Numbered from the stretch's first letter, positions 42,067 through 50,974 are shown. The stretch: 64,000 nucleotides of DNA from Acidimangrovimonas sediminis (GCF_002871005.1 NZ_PHSN01000016.1:1-64000); one strand, 5' to 3'. Notes: generated from the letters alone by a model not told the origin. Numbers and translations: made by a program.

Positions 42067-42462
42067 ATGACACCGGAACTCACCGCCCTCGCCGTCGCGA
42101 TCCTGGTCCACATGGCGCTGATCGGCCTCTTCGCCTATCGCGCCAATCGCGAAATCGGCACGAAATATACCACCAGCCCGCGTGACGACGCGCCCCAGCG
42201 GCCGCTCTCGATCGTCACCGGCAGGCTGCAACGCGCGGTCTCGAACTCCTTCGAAAGCCTGATCATGTTCGCGCCCGCCGCGCTGATGGTCGGCCTCACG
42301 CACCAGTCGAACGGCTGGACCGCCTTCCTCGCCTGGATCTTCGTCCTCGCGCGGATCGCCTATATCCCTGCCTATGCCACCGGCCTCGCCCCCGGGCGCT
42401 CGGGGATCTGGGGCCTGGGCTTCCTCGCCACCCTGCTCCTCGTCATCGCCGCCCTCGTCTGA
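42067..42462 (+). CDS. MAPEG family membrane protein
   Basis: A 131-residue inner-membrane protein with four predicted helices. The MAPEG pattern is visible in GRLQRAVSNSFESLIMFAPAAL and FVLARIAYIPAYATGL; the R-A/N-S-x-E-(x)-F/L segment contributes to glutathione and substrate binding in eukaryotic members. Bacterial MAPEG proteins are mostly uncharacterised. It lies 66 bp after sucB in the same direction and is paired with a paralogue downstream. Confidence 0.88.
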   Translation: MTPELTALAVAILVHMALIGLFAYRANREIGTKYTTSPRDDAPQRPLSIVTGRLQRAVSNSFESLIMFAPAALMVGLTHQSNGWTAFLAWIFVLARIAYIPAYATGLAPGRSGIWGLGFLATLLLVIAALV

Positions 42463-42601
42463 CGCGGTGCTTCATCTTGGCGAACATAGGCCCGGGGGCA
42501 AACCGGCCGCAGGCCAGAAGCGGGCGACGCGCCCCGTCGCCAACGGTTCCGCCGCCGCGCCCTTCGCGCTAGGCTGATCCGGCACCGCAGGAGACAGAGC
42601 C

Positions 42602-42991
42602 ATGGCCCTGATCACGAACGAGCTCAACATCCTCGCCCTCTACGGGCTGTTCCTCGCGCTCCTGATCCTGTTGCAGGTCAGCGGCGCGGCGGGCCAGCTG
42701 GGCATGGGGTACCTGCTGTCCTCGCGCGATGAGGGCCGCACCCTCGACGGCCTGACCGGTCGGCTTGAGCGGGCGATCGCCAATTCCGTCGTCGCGATGG
42801 CGCTCTTTGCCCCCGCCGTGCTGATCCTCTCGGCCGAGGCGGATTTCAGCGGCGCCACCCTGATGTGCGCCCAGATCTTCCTGATCGCGCGGGTGCTCTA
42901 CGTGCCCGCCTATGTCTTCAACATCGTCGGCATCCGCACGCTGCTCTGGCTCGTGGCCTTTGCCTGCACCGTGGCCCTCTACCTGCTCTGA
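42602..42991 (+). CDS. MAPEG family membrane protein, second copy
   Basis: A 129-residue paralogue of the preceding gene: GRLERAIANSVVAMALFAPAVL and FLIARVLYVPAYVFNIVGIRT align directly with it. Four helices are predicted. The substrate-site glutamate of the first copy (NSFES) is replaced here (NSVVA), so the two may not be equivalent. A 139-bp gap with no visible gene separates them. The next gene begins 5 bp after its stop. Confidence 0.88.
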   Translation: MALITNELNILALYGLFLALLILLQVSGAAGQLGMGYLLSSRDEGRTLDGLTGRLERAIANSVVAMALFAPAVLILSAEADFSGATLMCAQIFLIARVLYVPAYVFNIVGIRTLLWLVAFACTVALYLL

Positions 42992-42996
42992 TCCCG

Positions 42997-43512
42997 ATGT
43001 TCCGCACCGCCCGACAGACCGCTCTCGCAACCGAAGGACTGGCCCTTGCCGGGATCCTTTCGGCGCTTGGCGCGATCGGCCTGGGCAGCCGGGCCGCGGG
43101 GGCGGCGCTCGCGCTCGGGCTGTTTGCCGTGGCGTGTTACCTCGGGGCGCTCGGGGCGCTGCGCCACCTCGCCCACCTGCAGGAGGTCGCGCCGGGTGAG
43201 TTTCCGCGCTCGCTGACGATCTCGATCGTGGCCGGGCTCGCCTTCGTCGGCGCGATCTACCACCTGCCCGGGCTCATGCCCCTCTTCGGCGACGTGCATG
43301 TCGCCATCGACCACCTGGTCCCGCTCTGGGTCGACCATGTGCTGGCACTGGCGCCGGGCGTGGCGCTGCTTCTGCTCGCCGCCTGGCTGCGCCGGCAGCA
43401 GCCCGGCACCTGGGCGATGCAGGAAGGCGGGCATCTCAAGATCTCCCGGCCGCGCGGTGCCGCGCGGGCCGGGCGCAAGCTCAAGAAATCCAAAGGAGGC
43501 CTGAATGGCTAG
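42997..43512 (+). CDS. Membrane protein of unknown function upstream of lpdA
   Basis: A 171-residue protein with about four hydrophobic helices (about 8-27, 30-50, 70-92, 113-133) and a strongly basic C-terminal tail ([18 protein letters not shown]) that should stay in the cytoplasm. No domain is recognised. It starts 5 bp after the second MAPEG gene and overlaps the lpdA start by 8 bp, so it is translationally coupled to lpdA. The basic tail resembles ribosome- or nucleic-acid-contacting tails, but that is only an impression. Confidence 0.75.
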   Translation: MFRTARQTALATEGLALAGILSALGAIGLGSRAAGAALALGLFAVACYLGALGALRHLAHLQEVAPGEFPRSLTISIVAGLAFVGAIYHLPGLMPLFGDVHVAIDHLVPLWVDHVLALAPGVALLLLAAWLRRQQPGTWAMQEGGHLKISRPRGAARAGRKLKKSKGGLNG

Positions 43513-44893
43513 CTATGATGTCATCGTGATCGGAGGCGGCCCGGGCGGCTATGTCTGTGCCATCCGCTGTGCGCAACTGGGTCTGAAGACCGCCTGCGTC
43601 GAGGGCCGCGACGCCCTGGGCGGCACCTGCCTGAACGTCGGCTGCATCCCGTCCAAGGCGCTCTTGCACGCATCGCACATGCTGCACGAGGCCGAGCACA
43701 ACTTTGCCACCCTCGGCCTGAAGGGCAAGGCGCCCTCGGTCGACTGGAAACAGATGCTCGCCTACAAGGACGACACGATCGGCCAGAACACCAAGGGCAT
43801 CGAGTTCCTGTTCAAGAAGAACAAGATCGACTGGATCAAGGGCTGGGCCTCGGTCCCCGAGGCCGGCAAGGTCAAGGTCGGCGACGAGGTGCACGAGGCC
43901 AAGAACATCGTTCTGGCCTCGGGCTCGGAACCCGCGCCGCTGAAGGGTGTCGAAGTCGACGAGAAGGTGATCGTCACCTCAACCGGCGCCCTGTCGCTGT
44001 CCAAGCCGCCGAAGGAGATGGTGGTGATCGGCGGCGGCGTCATCGGGCTGGAACTCGGCTCGGTCTACGCCCGTCTCGGCGCCAAGGTCACCGTGGTCGA
44101 ATTCCTCGACGCGATCGTGCCGGGTGCGGATGCCGAAGTCGCCCGTACCTTCCAGCGCCTGCTGAAGAAGCAGGGGATCGAGTTCGTGACGGGCGCAGCG
44201 GTGCAATCCGCCGTGGTCGAGAAGGGCAAGGCCAAGGTCGTCTACAAGCTGAAGAAGGACGAGAGCGAGGTCACGCTGAGTGCCGATGCCGTGCTGCTGG
44301 CCACCGGCCGCCGCCCGTTCACCGAAGGGCTGGGCCTCGACAAGCTGGGCGTCAAGCTGACCCAGCGCGGCCAGATCGAGACCGATGCCTCCTGGCAGAC
44401 CTCGGTCAAGGGCGTCTACGCCATCGGCGACGTGATCCAGGGCCCGATGCTCGCCCACAAGGCCGAGGACGAGGGCATGGCTGTGGCCGAGGTGATCGCG
44501 GGCCAGCACGGCCACGTCAACTACTCGGTCATCCCGGGCGTGATCTACACCGCCCCCGAGGTCGCGTGGGTCGGCCAGACCGAGGAGCAGCTCAAGGCCG
44601 AGGGCCGCGCCTACAAGGCGGGCAAGTTCTCTTACATGGGCAATGCGCGCGCCAAGGCGGTGATGCAGGCCGACGGCTTCGTCAAGATCCTGGCGGACAA
44701 GGAAACCGACCGGATCCTCGGCGTGCACATCATCGGCCCGGCGGCGGGCGAGCTGATCCACGAGGCCTGCGTCGCGATGGAATTCGGCGCGGCGGCCGAG
44801 GATTTGGCGCGCACCTGCCACGCCCACCCGACCTTCTCGGAAGCGGTGCGCGAGGCAGCCCTGGCCTGCGGCGACGGCCCGATCCACTCGTAA
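43505..44893 (+). CDS. lpdA: Dihydrolipoyl dehydrogenase (E3 of 2-oxoglutarate dehydrogenase)
   Basis: E3 reoxidises the lipoyl groups of SucB, passing electrons to NAD+. The 462-residue flavoprotein has FAD motif [14 protein letters not shown] (about 6-19), redox disulfide [13 protein letters not shown] (Cys about 41 and 46), NAD motif [15 protein letters not shown] (about 176), the second FAD motif GVYAIGDV, and the C-terminal active-site His in [10 protein letters not shown]. Being last in the sucA-sucB unit, it is probably dedicated to this complex. A strong terminator follows. Confidence 0.97.
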   Translation: MASYDVIVIGGGPGGYVCAIRCAQLGLKTACVEGRDALGGTCLNVGCIPSKALLHASHMLHEAEHNFATLGLKGKAPSVDWKQMLAYKDDTIGQNTKGIEFLFKKNKIDWIKGWASVPEAGKVKVGDEVHEAKNIVLASGSEPAPLKGVEVDEKVIVTSTGALSLSKPPKEMVVIGGGVIGLELGSVYARLGAKVTVVEFLDAIVPGADAEVARTFQRLLKKQGIEFVTGAAVQSAVVEKGKAKVVYKLKKDESEVTLSADAVLLATGRRPFTEGLGLDKLGVKLTQRGQIETDASWQTSVKGVYAIGDVIQGPMLAHKAEDEGMAVAEVIAGQHGHVNYSVIPGVIYTAPEVAWVGQTEEQLKAEGRAYKAGKFSYMGNARAKAVMQADGFVKILADKETDRILGVHIIGPAAGELIHEACVAMEFGAAAEDLARTCHAHPTFSEAVREAALACGDGPIHS

Positions 44894-44915
44894 GCAGGCC
44901 TCCCGCGAAACCCTG

Positions 44916-44947
44916 GGGCGCCCGGAAACAACCCGGGCGCCCTTCTT
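44916..44947 (+). terminator. Intrinsic terminator after lpdA
   Basis: GGGCGCCCGG (44916-44925) pairs with CCGGGCGCCC (44933-44942) around AAACAAC, followed by TTCTTC. It ends the sucAB-lpd unit 23 bp after the lpdA stop. Confidence 0.7.
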
Positions 44948-45030
44948 CATGGCGCACTGGAGGGCCTCCCCAACGCCGCAACATCCCCCGCGGCAGCCGC
45001 GCCAACAGAGGCCCGAAAGCCTCCCCCACC

Positions 45031-45080
45031 TTTCTTCTGAGTCCAAATATCCCGGGGGTGCAGGGGGCAGCGCCCCCGCC
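45031..45080. repeat. Dispersed palindromic element, half copy
   Basis: TTTCTTCTGAGTCCAAATAT then CCCGGGGG and a GGGGGCAGCGCCCCC hairpin, matching the right half of the full element. It is placed between convergent lpdA and the DUF1523 gene. The rest of the 288-bp gap shows no gene. Confidence 0.75.
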
Positions 45081-45181
45081 ACCGACCTCGACACCCCGAG
45101 ACTCCACCTAAGCCTCGCGCTCCGAGGCCGTGCCGACCCAGGGCCGCGCCGCGGCCCGAAGGCCCGGCCCGCGTCGCCGTG

Positions 45182-45838
45182 CTACTTCTTCCGCCCGAAG
45201 TTCCGCCGCCACCAGTTGCGCGCGTCCACCTTCGCGGTCTCGGCCCGGGCCTCGGTGCGGTCCAGCCGCTCCTGCCCGCCGGCGATCAGCGGGTCGAGCG
45301 TGCGCTCGCGGAACCGTACCCACATGCGCCACAAAAAGAAGACGATCAGCGCCAGCACCGCCAGGATGACGATGTTGAGCCAAGGGAAGATCGACACGTC
45401 GGGCCCGGCGACCTGCTTCACGCCGATGGCGTTCGGATAGATCGACAGGAACGGGATGCGCCAGCCGTACTTGGTGACCACCACCCATTTCGGGCTGTCG
45501 CTGCTCGACTTCAGCGCCGAGGCCTTGGCCTGCAGGTTCGAGCTGTCATACTTGAAATAGGGTGGCCAGATCCAGCCGGTGTCCTCGTTGCGGTAGACGA
45601 TCACCTTGCCGCTCGGATAGACCGCCTCGATGAAGCGGATATCGCGGCTGTCCTTGGCTTCCTTGGTGCCGGCATCGGGCGAGGCGTAGAAGAACCTGTT
45701 CAGGCTGCCCAGCGTCGTCACCCGGTTGTAGCTGTTGGTGATCCGCACCACGTCATGCTGCGGCAGGGTATAGTCGAGGAACAGCCCGATCACCACCGCG
45801 ACGAAGGCGATGAAGCCCCATTTCAACTTGCTAGCCAT
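45182..45838 (-). CDS. DUF1523 family membrane protein
   Basis: A 218-residue protein. It has an N-terminal helix (WGFIAFVAVVIGLFLDYTLP, about 7-26), a periplasmic middle domain with the conserved GWIWPPYFKYDSSNLQA and IYPNAIGVKQVAGPD that I associate with DUF1523, and a second helix (LNIVILAVLALIVFFLWRMW). A charged cytoplasmic tail rich in Arg follows. I prefer the ATG at 45838 because GGAAGG sits 7 bases before it but directly abuts the alternative ATG at 45844. No function is known. Two small membrane-protein genes lie upstream on the same strand. Confidence 0.82.
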   Translation of the reverse strand: MASKLKWGFIAFVAVVIGLFLDYTLPQHDVVRITNSYNRVTTLGSLNRFFYASPDAGTKEAKDSRDIRFIEAVYPSGKVIVYRNEDTGWIWPPYFKYDSSNLQAKASALKSSSDSPKWVVVTKYGWRIPFLSIYPNAIGVKQVAGPDVSIFPWLNIVILAVLALIVFFLWRMWVRFRERTLDPLIAGGQERLDRTEARAETAKVDARNWWRRNFGRKK

Positions 45839-45874
45839 CCCCATCCTTCCTGTCCGCCCGTCCCGGGCCGGCCG

Positions 45875-46147
45875 CTACTGGCGGTTCACGAAATAGGCGA
45901 TCACCGCGACCGCCACGATCGGCACGACATAGACACCCAGGATCAGCCTGCGCCTCAGCGACCCGTGGTATTCCTTCATGCCCGACTCGATATATTCATC
46001 GCGGGCGTCGCCCTCCAGCCCCGGGTACTGCTCCTCCCAGTCGCGTTCCAGCCGCTCGCGCGCGACCGACCGGAAATAGGCGGCGATCAGCAGGTAGAGC
46101 ACGGTGAGCACCGCAAGCCCGAGGACGACGGCGCGCACGAAGCCCAT
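45875..46147 (-). CDS. Small membrane protein, unknown
   Basis: A 90-residue protein: a membrane helix at each end (VLGLAVLTVLYLLIAAYF, about 8-25, and LGVYVVPIVAVAVIAYFV, about 70-87) around a highly charged middle (RERLERDWEEQYPGLEGDARDEYIESGMKEYHGSL). Its start codon shares a base with the stop of the upstream gene at 46147, so the pair is translationally coupled. No domain is recognised. Confidence 0.75.
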   Translation of the reverse strand: MGFVRAVVLGLAVLTVLYLLIAAYFRSVARERLERDWEEQYPGLEGDARDEYIESGMKEYHGSLRRRLILGVYVVPIVAVAVIAYFVNRQ

Positions 46148-46491
46148 CAGCGCCCCCCGCCGGCGCGCAGGGTCGCGGCAAGCACGACCACCGGCGCCCA
46201 GAGCAGGCCCGCCATCAGGCCCAGCCAGAGAAAATGCCACAGCGCCGCCATCGGTTCCGCCGCGATGGCACCGGCGACGCGGGGCGCCTCGATCACGTAG
46301 AGCACGGCGAAATACCCGCCCGAGACGATCAGCATCGCGACCGACGACAGCGCGATGTTGGTCGAGCGCGCGCGCAGGTCGTGGCCCAGCCTGCGCGCCA
46401 GCCAGATCGGCACCATGGCCGCGATCAGCACCAGCGCCGCGACCGGCACCAGGATCGCCAGGCCGCCCCGGATCATCTCGGCATTGTCCAT
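46147..46491 (-). CDS. Small polytopic membrane protein, unknown
   Basis: A 114-residue protein with three hydrophobic helices (about 10-28, 46-67, 84-106) and short charged loops (ARRLGHDLRARSTN). It overlaps the next gene by one base. Together with that gene and DUF1523 it forms a small minus-strand operon of membrane proteins downstream of trkH (about 155 bp gap). I cannot assign a function; an accessory role to the K+ transporter is speculation. Confidence 0.72.
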   Translation of the reverse strand: MDNAEMIRGGLAILVPVAALVLIAAMVPIWLARRLGHDLRARSTNIALSSVAMLIVSGGYFAVLYVIEAPRVAGAIAAEPMAALWHFLWLGLMAGLLWAPVVVLAATLRAGGGR

Positions 46492-46646
46492 CTTTCCCCT
46501 CCGCCGGTGCTGTCTCGGCCCAGTGTAACCCAGAAGCCCCGCGGTCCGACACCGCCAATCGTGCTGGGCAATCGTCTTGTGGGGCAATCGTGCGGGCGCA
46601 CTTCCCCGGCCCAATGTCCCATCTGCGGCACCCGGACGGCTCCGCC

Positions 46647-48095
46647 TCAGGCGCGCCAGAACCGCGGCACGAAGAGGACGAAGACCGACAGCATCTCCAG
46701 CCGCCCGCCCAGCATGCCGAAGGCCATCAGCCACTTGGCCGAGGGCGGAAAGCCGTCCATCGCGCCGGTGGGCCCCACCCCGGGCCCGAAGGCCGGCCCG
46801 ATGTTGAAGACCGAGGTCCAGGCCGCCGTCACCGCGGTCTCGGAATTCAGCCCGATGAACGACAGCCCCACGGCGACCACGCCGAAGGTCACTACGAAGG
46901 CAGTGAACAGCACGATGACCGAATTGATCACGTCCTCGCCCACCGGCCGCCCCTCCAGGCGCACAGGCAGCACGGCGTTGGGCCTCAGGATCCGGCGGAT
47001 CTGGGTCCGGACCGCCTCGAACAGGATCAGGAAGCGGAACACCTTGATCGAGCAGCCGGTCGACGCGGTGCAACCGCCGATCATGCCCACCGTGAACACC
47101 ACGATGAACGGGAACGGCCCCCACTGGCCGATATCGACGGAGGTGTAGCCGGTCCCCGAGAAGATCGTCACGACGTTGAAGGTGGTTTCGCGCAGCGTCG
47201 CGAACAGCGGCGCGCCCCGGTCCCAGACCTCGTAGACGGTGATGGCGGCGATCGCATAGGCAGCCCAGCGCAGGTAGGCGCGCACCTGCACGTCGCGCCA
47301 CAGCGGCCGCCAGTTGCCTGTGCTCAGCTGCACGAAGCGGATGAACGGCATCGAGGCCAGCAGCATGAAGGCCGCCGACGCATATTCGATCGGCCCGGCG
47401 TAGGCCGCGAAACTGCCGTCGGAATTGGCGAAACCGCCGGTCGAGACGGTAGTCAAAGCATGCACCATCGCGTCGAAGCCCCCCATGCCGAGCGCGAAAT
47501 AGGTCGTGGCGCAACCCAGCGTGAGCATCAGGTACACGCGGATCAGCCCGTTCGAGATGTCCAGCGCCCGGGGCAGGATCTTTCCCAGCGTGTCAAAGCT
47601 TTCGGAGCGGAAATACTGCATGCCCCCGACCTTCATCACCGGCAGGAAGACCATGGCCACGATGACGATCCCGAGGCCCCCCAACCATTGCAGCAGGCCG
47701 CGCCACAGCAGGGTTCCTGCGGGCAGGTGATCGAGGTCGGTGAACACGGTCGAGCCGGTGGTCGTCAGCCCTGACATCGCCTCGAAATAGGCGTCCGTCA
47801 GGCTGGCATGCGGCGCGCCCAGCATGAAGGGGATCGCGCCGAAAAGCGGCAGCAGGGCCCATGTGCCGGTGGTCAGCAGAAAGCTTTGCTGGATCGTCAG
47901 GCCATGGCGCACCCCGCTCTGACAGGCAAGTGCAAGGCTGCCGCCCGCAAGCCCGGTGAGGGCCGCAGCGCCAAGGAAGACGGGCCAGTGGCCCTCCCCT
48001 TCCCACAGGTCGGCGGCAAAGGGCAAAAGCATCGTCGCCCCGAGGGCGGCGACGAGCAGGCCGATCACATATCCGACAGGGCGCAAATCCGACAT
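46647..48095 (-). CDS. Trk-type potassium uptake channel subunit (TrkH/KtrB family)
   Basis: A 482-residue ion-conducting subunit with four M1-P-M2-like repeats. The filter-region segments are visible: SGLTTTGSTVFTDLD (first), ALTTVSTGGFANS (second), TIFSGTGYTSVDIG (third) and MIGGCTASTGCSIK (fourth), each with the filter Gly. Uptake usually needs a cytoplasmic TrkA/KtrA partner, which is not in this window. I start at the ATG at 48095 (MSDLRPVGYV); an upstream ATG would add 17 non-conserved residues. Two small membrane-protein genes and DUF1523 follow on the same strand. Confidence 0.92.
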   Translation of the reverse strand: MSDLRPVGYVIGLLVAALGATMLLPFAADLWEGEGHWPVFLGAAALTGLAGGSLALACQSGVRHGLTIQQSFLLTTGTWALLPLFGAIPFMLGAPHASLTDAYFEAMSGLTTTGSTVFTDLDHLPAGTLLWRGLLQWLGGLGIVIVAMVFLPVMKVGGMQYFRSESFDTLGKILPRALDISNGLIRVYLMLTLGCATTYFALGMGGFDAMVHALTTVSTGGFANSDGSFAAYAGPIEYASAAFMLLASMPFIRFVQLSTGNWRPLWRDVQVRAYLRWAAYAIAAITVYEVWDRGAPLFATLRETTFNVVTIFSGTGYTSVDIGQWGPFPFIVVFTVGMIGGCTASTGCSIKVFRFLILFEAVRTQIRRILRPNAVLPVRLEGRPVGEDVINSVIVLFTAFVVTFGVVAVGLSFIGLNSETAVTAAWTSVFNIGPAFGPGVGPTGAMDGFPPSAKWLMAFGMLGGRLEMLSVFVLFVPRFWRA

Positions 48096-48255
48096 GACCG
48101 CCGAGGCTTGGCCCGCGCGGGTGCCCCTGTCAAGCGCGCCGCACATGGATGCTTCCCCACCCCCGCCGCCATTGCGCGCGGACCGCGGGCCGAAGCGACG
48201 AGAAGGTACGGGCCGGGGCGGCGGAGGCCGGGGAGGAGTTCCCGCCCCCTGCGCC

Positions 48256-49380
48256 TCAGCCCTCGCGATGCAGCGACGCGAAGAGCCGCGGCTCCAGCCC
48301 GCCCGAAGCGAAGGTCGGGCCCTGGGTCAGCACGCTGACCGCGTCGTGGTTGTGCAGGCTTTCCTGATGGCTCGCCGCGACCCGGAAATCCCCGATCCGC
48401 GGATCGGCCTCGAGCGCTTCGGCAAAGAGCCGCGCCGCGTCCTCGACGAAGATCGGGTTCGACGCGTTCAGCTCGGCGAAGGCCTGTTCGTCCTCGCGCT
48501 TCACCATGACCTGCGTTTCGGTCGGTACCGCGCGGCGGCACATCTCGACCAGTTCCTCGATCGCCAGGGGCGCCTCCCCCAGCGCGACCGAGATCCGCGC
48601 GACCGACCGCTGCGAATGCGGCGTGGCCAGCCGCCCCCGGGTGGCGCGGGCATGTTCGGCCAGTTCCAGCGAGCAGGGGCAGGTCGAGCTGTAGACATAG
48701 TCGAGGTGCATCGCAGCGATCCGCGCGCCACCCTCCTCGGCGAGTTCCAGCGTGACGTCGTAGTATTGCCACCCGGTCAGGCCCGAGCGCAGCGACGGCA
48801 CCTGCATCGGGTAGGAGAACCGCAGCGCAAGCCGCGCGTCCAGGCTGTCGAGGTCGCGCTTGTAGGCGTCGAGCGCGGCCCGCGCCACGTCGAGGCCCGC
48901 GTGATCCTCGGCCAGCGCGTAGAAGCTGCGCAGGATCCGCGACATGTTGATGCCCTTCTTGTCCGCCTCGAGGCTGACCGTACCGGTCACCGAGGTCTCG
49001 AGCATCAGCGTCTCGCCCGACCGCGTGACGTGGCGCAGGGGCAGGCGGAAATTCGAGATGCCCACGTGCTGGATCCGCCGGTGCGCCCCGCGGATCAGGC
49101 TTTCGGGGCCGTTCTGCAGGTCCGGCAGGCTGTCGCGATAGGCCTCGGTCACCGTGAAATTGTCGTCGTATCGGCGCGCGGGGGCATCGGCAGGAAGATC
49201 GGCGGCGGTGTCGGCAGGGGCCTCTGCCCCTGCGCCCGCATCCCCGCCCAGCCGGGCGATTTCGGCGGCAAGGGCCGCGCGGGCCGCCTCGGGGTCGGCC
49301 GCGGCCCAGCGGCGCAGCACGGCGAGGGCATCGAGCGTGAGCTCGTCACCAAGTTTCGGCTCGTCAATCCGGATGTTCAT
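48256..49380 (-). CDS. folE2: GTP cyclohydrolase FolE2 (type IB)
   Basis: FolE2 converts GTP to 7,8-dihydroneopterin triphosphate for folate and related pterins. The 374-residue protein has the COG1469 tunnelling fold with the conserved Cys motif SSTCPCSLELAEHAR (about 220-235) and Glu in the GTP pocket. It has a longer N-terminal Ala-rich extension (about 30-75) than typical 260-300-residue members. In many bacteria FolE2 replaces zinc-dependent FolE under zinc shortage; I see no Zur-like site upstream. The start at 49380 gives MNIRIDEPKLGD. Confidence 0.93.
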   Translation of the reverse strand: MNIRIDEPKLGDELTLDALAVLRRWAAADPEAARAALAAEIARLGGDAGAGAEAPADTAADLPADAPARRYDDNFTVTEAYRDSLPDLQNGPESLIRGAHRRIQHVGISNFRLPLRHVTRSGETLMLETSVTGTVSLEADKKGINMSRILRSFYALAEDHAGLDVARAALDAYKRDLDSLDARLALRFSYPMQVPSLRSGLTGWQYYDVTLELAEEGGARIAAMHLDYVYSSTCPCSLELAEHARATRGRLATPHSQRSVARISVALGEAPLAIEELVEMCRRAVPTETQVMVKREDEQAFAELNASNPIFVEDAARLFAEALEADPRIGDFRVAASHQESLHNHDAVSVLTQGPTFASGGLEPRLFASLHREG

Positions 49381-49501
49381 CGCGCGTCCTCTCCCGGCCG
49401 TTCCCATGTCAAAGCCGACCCTTCAAGATGGGGTCCCGGGCGGGGAGTTTCCACCCGCCCGGAAGAACTACGCCCGAACCCGCGCGACGGATCACCGCGG
49501 A

Positions 49502-50683
49502 TCAGGCGACGGAAAGCGCGTGCAGGAGGTCGGCGATCAGATCGCTTTCGTCCTCCAGCCCGATCGACAGCCGGACGAGACCGGGGGTGATGCCCAGCTC
49601 GGCCTTCTTCTCGTCCGTCAGGCGCTGGTGCGTCGTCGTCGCCGGATGGGTCGCGATCGACTTGGCATCGCCGAGGTTGTTCGAGATCACGAAGACCTCC
49701 AGCGCGTTGAGAAAGCGGAACGCCGCCTCCTTGCCGGCCGCGATGTCGATCGTCACCACGGTGCCGCCCGATCCGGTCTGTTCCATCGCCAGCTTGTGCT
49801 GCGGATGGCTTTCCAGCCCCGGGAAGATCACCCGCGACAGCTTATCGTGGCCTTCCAGCGCCTTGGCCACAGCCAGCGCGCTGTCGGCCATCGCCCGGCA
49901 GCGCAGGTCCAGCGTCTGCATGCCGTTCAGCATCAACCAGGCGTTGAACGGGCTCATCGAGCCGCCGGTGTGCTTCATGTAGGTCTCGACGGTCTTGCGG
50001 ATCATCTCCTCGGTGCCGCAGATCACGCCCCCCAGCGCCCGGCCCTGGCCGTCGATGTGCTTGGTGGTGGAATAGACGATCAGGTCGGCGCCCAGCTCCA
50101 CCGCGCGCGAGAAGATCGGCGTGGCGAAGACGTTGTCGACCACCACGGTCGCGCCCACGGCATGGGCGATCTCGGCCACACCCTTGATGTCGACGACTTC
50201 CAGCGTCGGGTTGGACACGCTTTCCAGGAAGACCACCTTGGTGTCGGGCCGGACCGCCGCGCGCCAGGCGTCCAGGTCGGTGCCGTCGATGAACGTCACC
50301 TCGACCCCGTAGCGCCCCAGCACCTCTTCGAGCACGTAGGTGCACGAGCCGAACAGCGCCTTGGCCGAGACCACGTGATCCCCCGCCCTCAGGAGCGAGG
50401 TCAGCGCGCCCGAGACGGCGGCCATGCCCGAAGCGGTGGCAAAGGCGGCCTCGGTGCCCTCGACCGCGGCGATCCGGTCCTCGAACATGCGCACGGTGGG
50501 GTTGCCGTAGCGGGCGTAGATGAACTCGTCATCCTCGGTCTTGATGAAGCGCGCCTCGGCCTGTTCGGCGCTGTCGTAGGCGAAGCCCTGGGTCAGGAAG
50601 ATCGCCTCGGCCATCTCGCCCCAGCCCGACCGCCTGGTGCCCGCGTGGACCAGTTTCGTGCGCCGTTTCCAGTTGTCCGTCAT
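49502..50683 (-). CDS. metZ: O-succinylhomoserine sulfhydrylase
   Basis: MetZ makes homocysteine directly from O-succinylhomoserine and sulfide in methionine synthesis. The 393-residue PLP enzyme of the Cys/Met metabolism family starts MTDNWKRRTKLVHAGTRRS, has YARYGNPTVRMFE (about 64), ATASGMAAVSG (PLP phosphate loop), and PLP lysine in YSTTKHIDGQGRALGG (about 206). Cystathionine gamma-synthase is a close relative; the PLP-lysine context and the SAM-II riboswitch upstream support MetZ. An AAGGAGG site lies 7 bases before the ATG. Confidence 0.94.
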   Translation of the reverse strand: MTDNWKRRTKLVHAGTRRSGWGEMAEAIFLTQGFAYDSAEQAEARFIKTEDDEFIYARYGNPTVRMFEDRIAAVEGTEAAFATASGMAAVSGALTSLLRAGDHVVSAKALFGSCTYVLEEVLGRYGVEVTFIDGTDLDAWRAAVRPDTKVVFLESVSNPTLEVVDIKGVAEIAHAVGATVVVDNVFATPIFSRAVELGADLIVYSTTKHIDGQGRALGGVICGTEEMIRKTVETYMKHTGGSMSPFNAWLMLNGMQTLDLRCRAMADSALAVAKALEGHDKLSRVIFPGLESHPQHKLAMEQTGSGGTVVTIDIAAGKEAAFRFLNALEVFVISNNLGDAKSIATHPATTTHQRLTDEKKAELGITPGLVRLSIGLEDESDLIADLLHALSVA

Positions 50684-50704
50684 CGCGCGCCTCCTTATGC
50701 GCAT

Positions 50705-50738
50705 CAAAAAACCCCCGGCCGAAAAAAGGCCCGGGGGT
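50705..50738 (-). terminator. Riboswitch-linked intrinsic terminator upstream of metZ
   Basis: Reading the minus strand: CCCCCGGGCC, loop TTTTTTC, GGCCGGGGG (one bulged G), then TTTTTT. It ends about 22 bases before the metZ start and follows directly on the SAM-II aptamer. With the aptamer upstream it is well placed to stop transcription when SAM is plentiful. Confidence 0.85.
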
Positions 50739-50754
50739 GTTCGGAAACGCGCCG

Positions 50755-50815
50755 TGCCCTCTTTAGCGGCTTCTTTAACGTGGCCCGCAATCCGGTGAAC
50801 AAATCGCCACGGGGT
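50755..50815 (-). promoter_or_regulatory. SAM-II riboswitch upstream of metZ
   Basis: Minus-strand P1 is CGTGGC (50811-50806) with GCCACG (50784-50779), loop start GATTTG. The pseudoknot pairs GCGG (50788-50785) with CCGC (50769-50766). The family-specific CACGTTAAAGAAGCCGC and GCTAAAGAGGG segments at the 3' side match SAM-II aptamers as I remember them, for example upstream of metA in Agrobacterium. An intrinsic terminator follows, then metZ. SAM binding should lower metZ expression. Confidence 0.88.
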
Positions 50816-50951
50816 CCGCGATACGCCTGCCGGGCCCGGGCGTCAAGGCACAGGGCATCTCGGTGAAAGGCATCTCGGTGCAGGGCATCACGACCTCCGG
50901 CGCAGAAACGGGCACAGAAACGGGCGCCGCCGCGGGGCGGTTGGGACGGAG

Positions 50952-50974
50952 TGCGTATTTGGAGAACAATGAAA
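50952..50974 (+). repeat. Half-copy of the GCGTATTT..GAACAATGAA motif
   Basis: TGCGTATTTGGAGAACAATG followed by AAA. It matches one arm of the long inverted repeat at 22088-22141 and the copy at 63848-63869. It lies in the 400-bp gap between metZ and the M20 deacylase, which otherwise holds the riboswitch, the terminator and no visible gene. Confidence 0.65.

Noticed and set aside
37468-42303. A 1611-codon open frame on the minus strand
   Set aside because: It lies wholly opposite sucA and sucB, whose motifs are unmistakable. Long antisense frames are expected in GC-rich coding DNA. Its His/Arg/Asp-rich translation has no domain.
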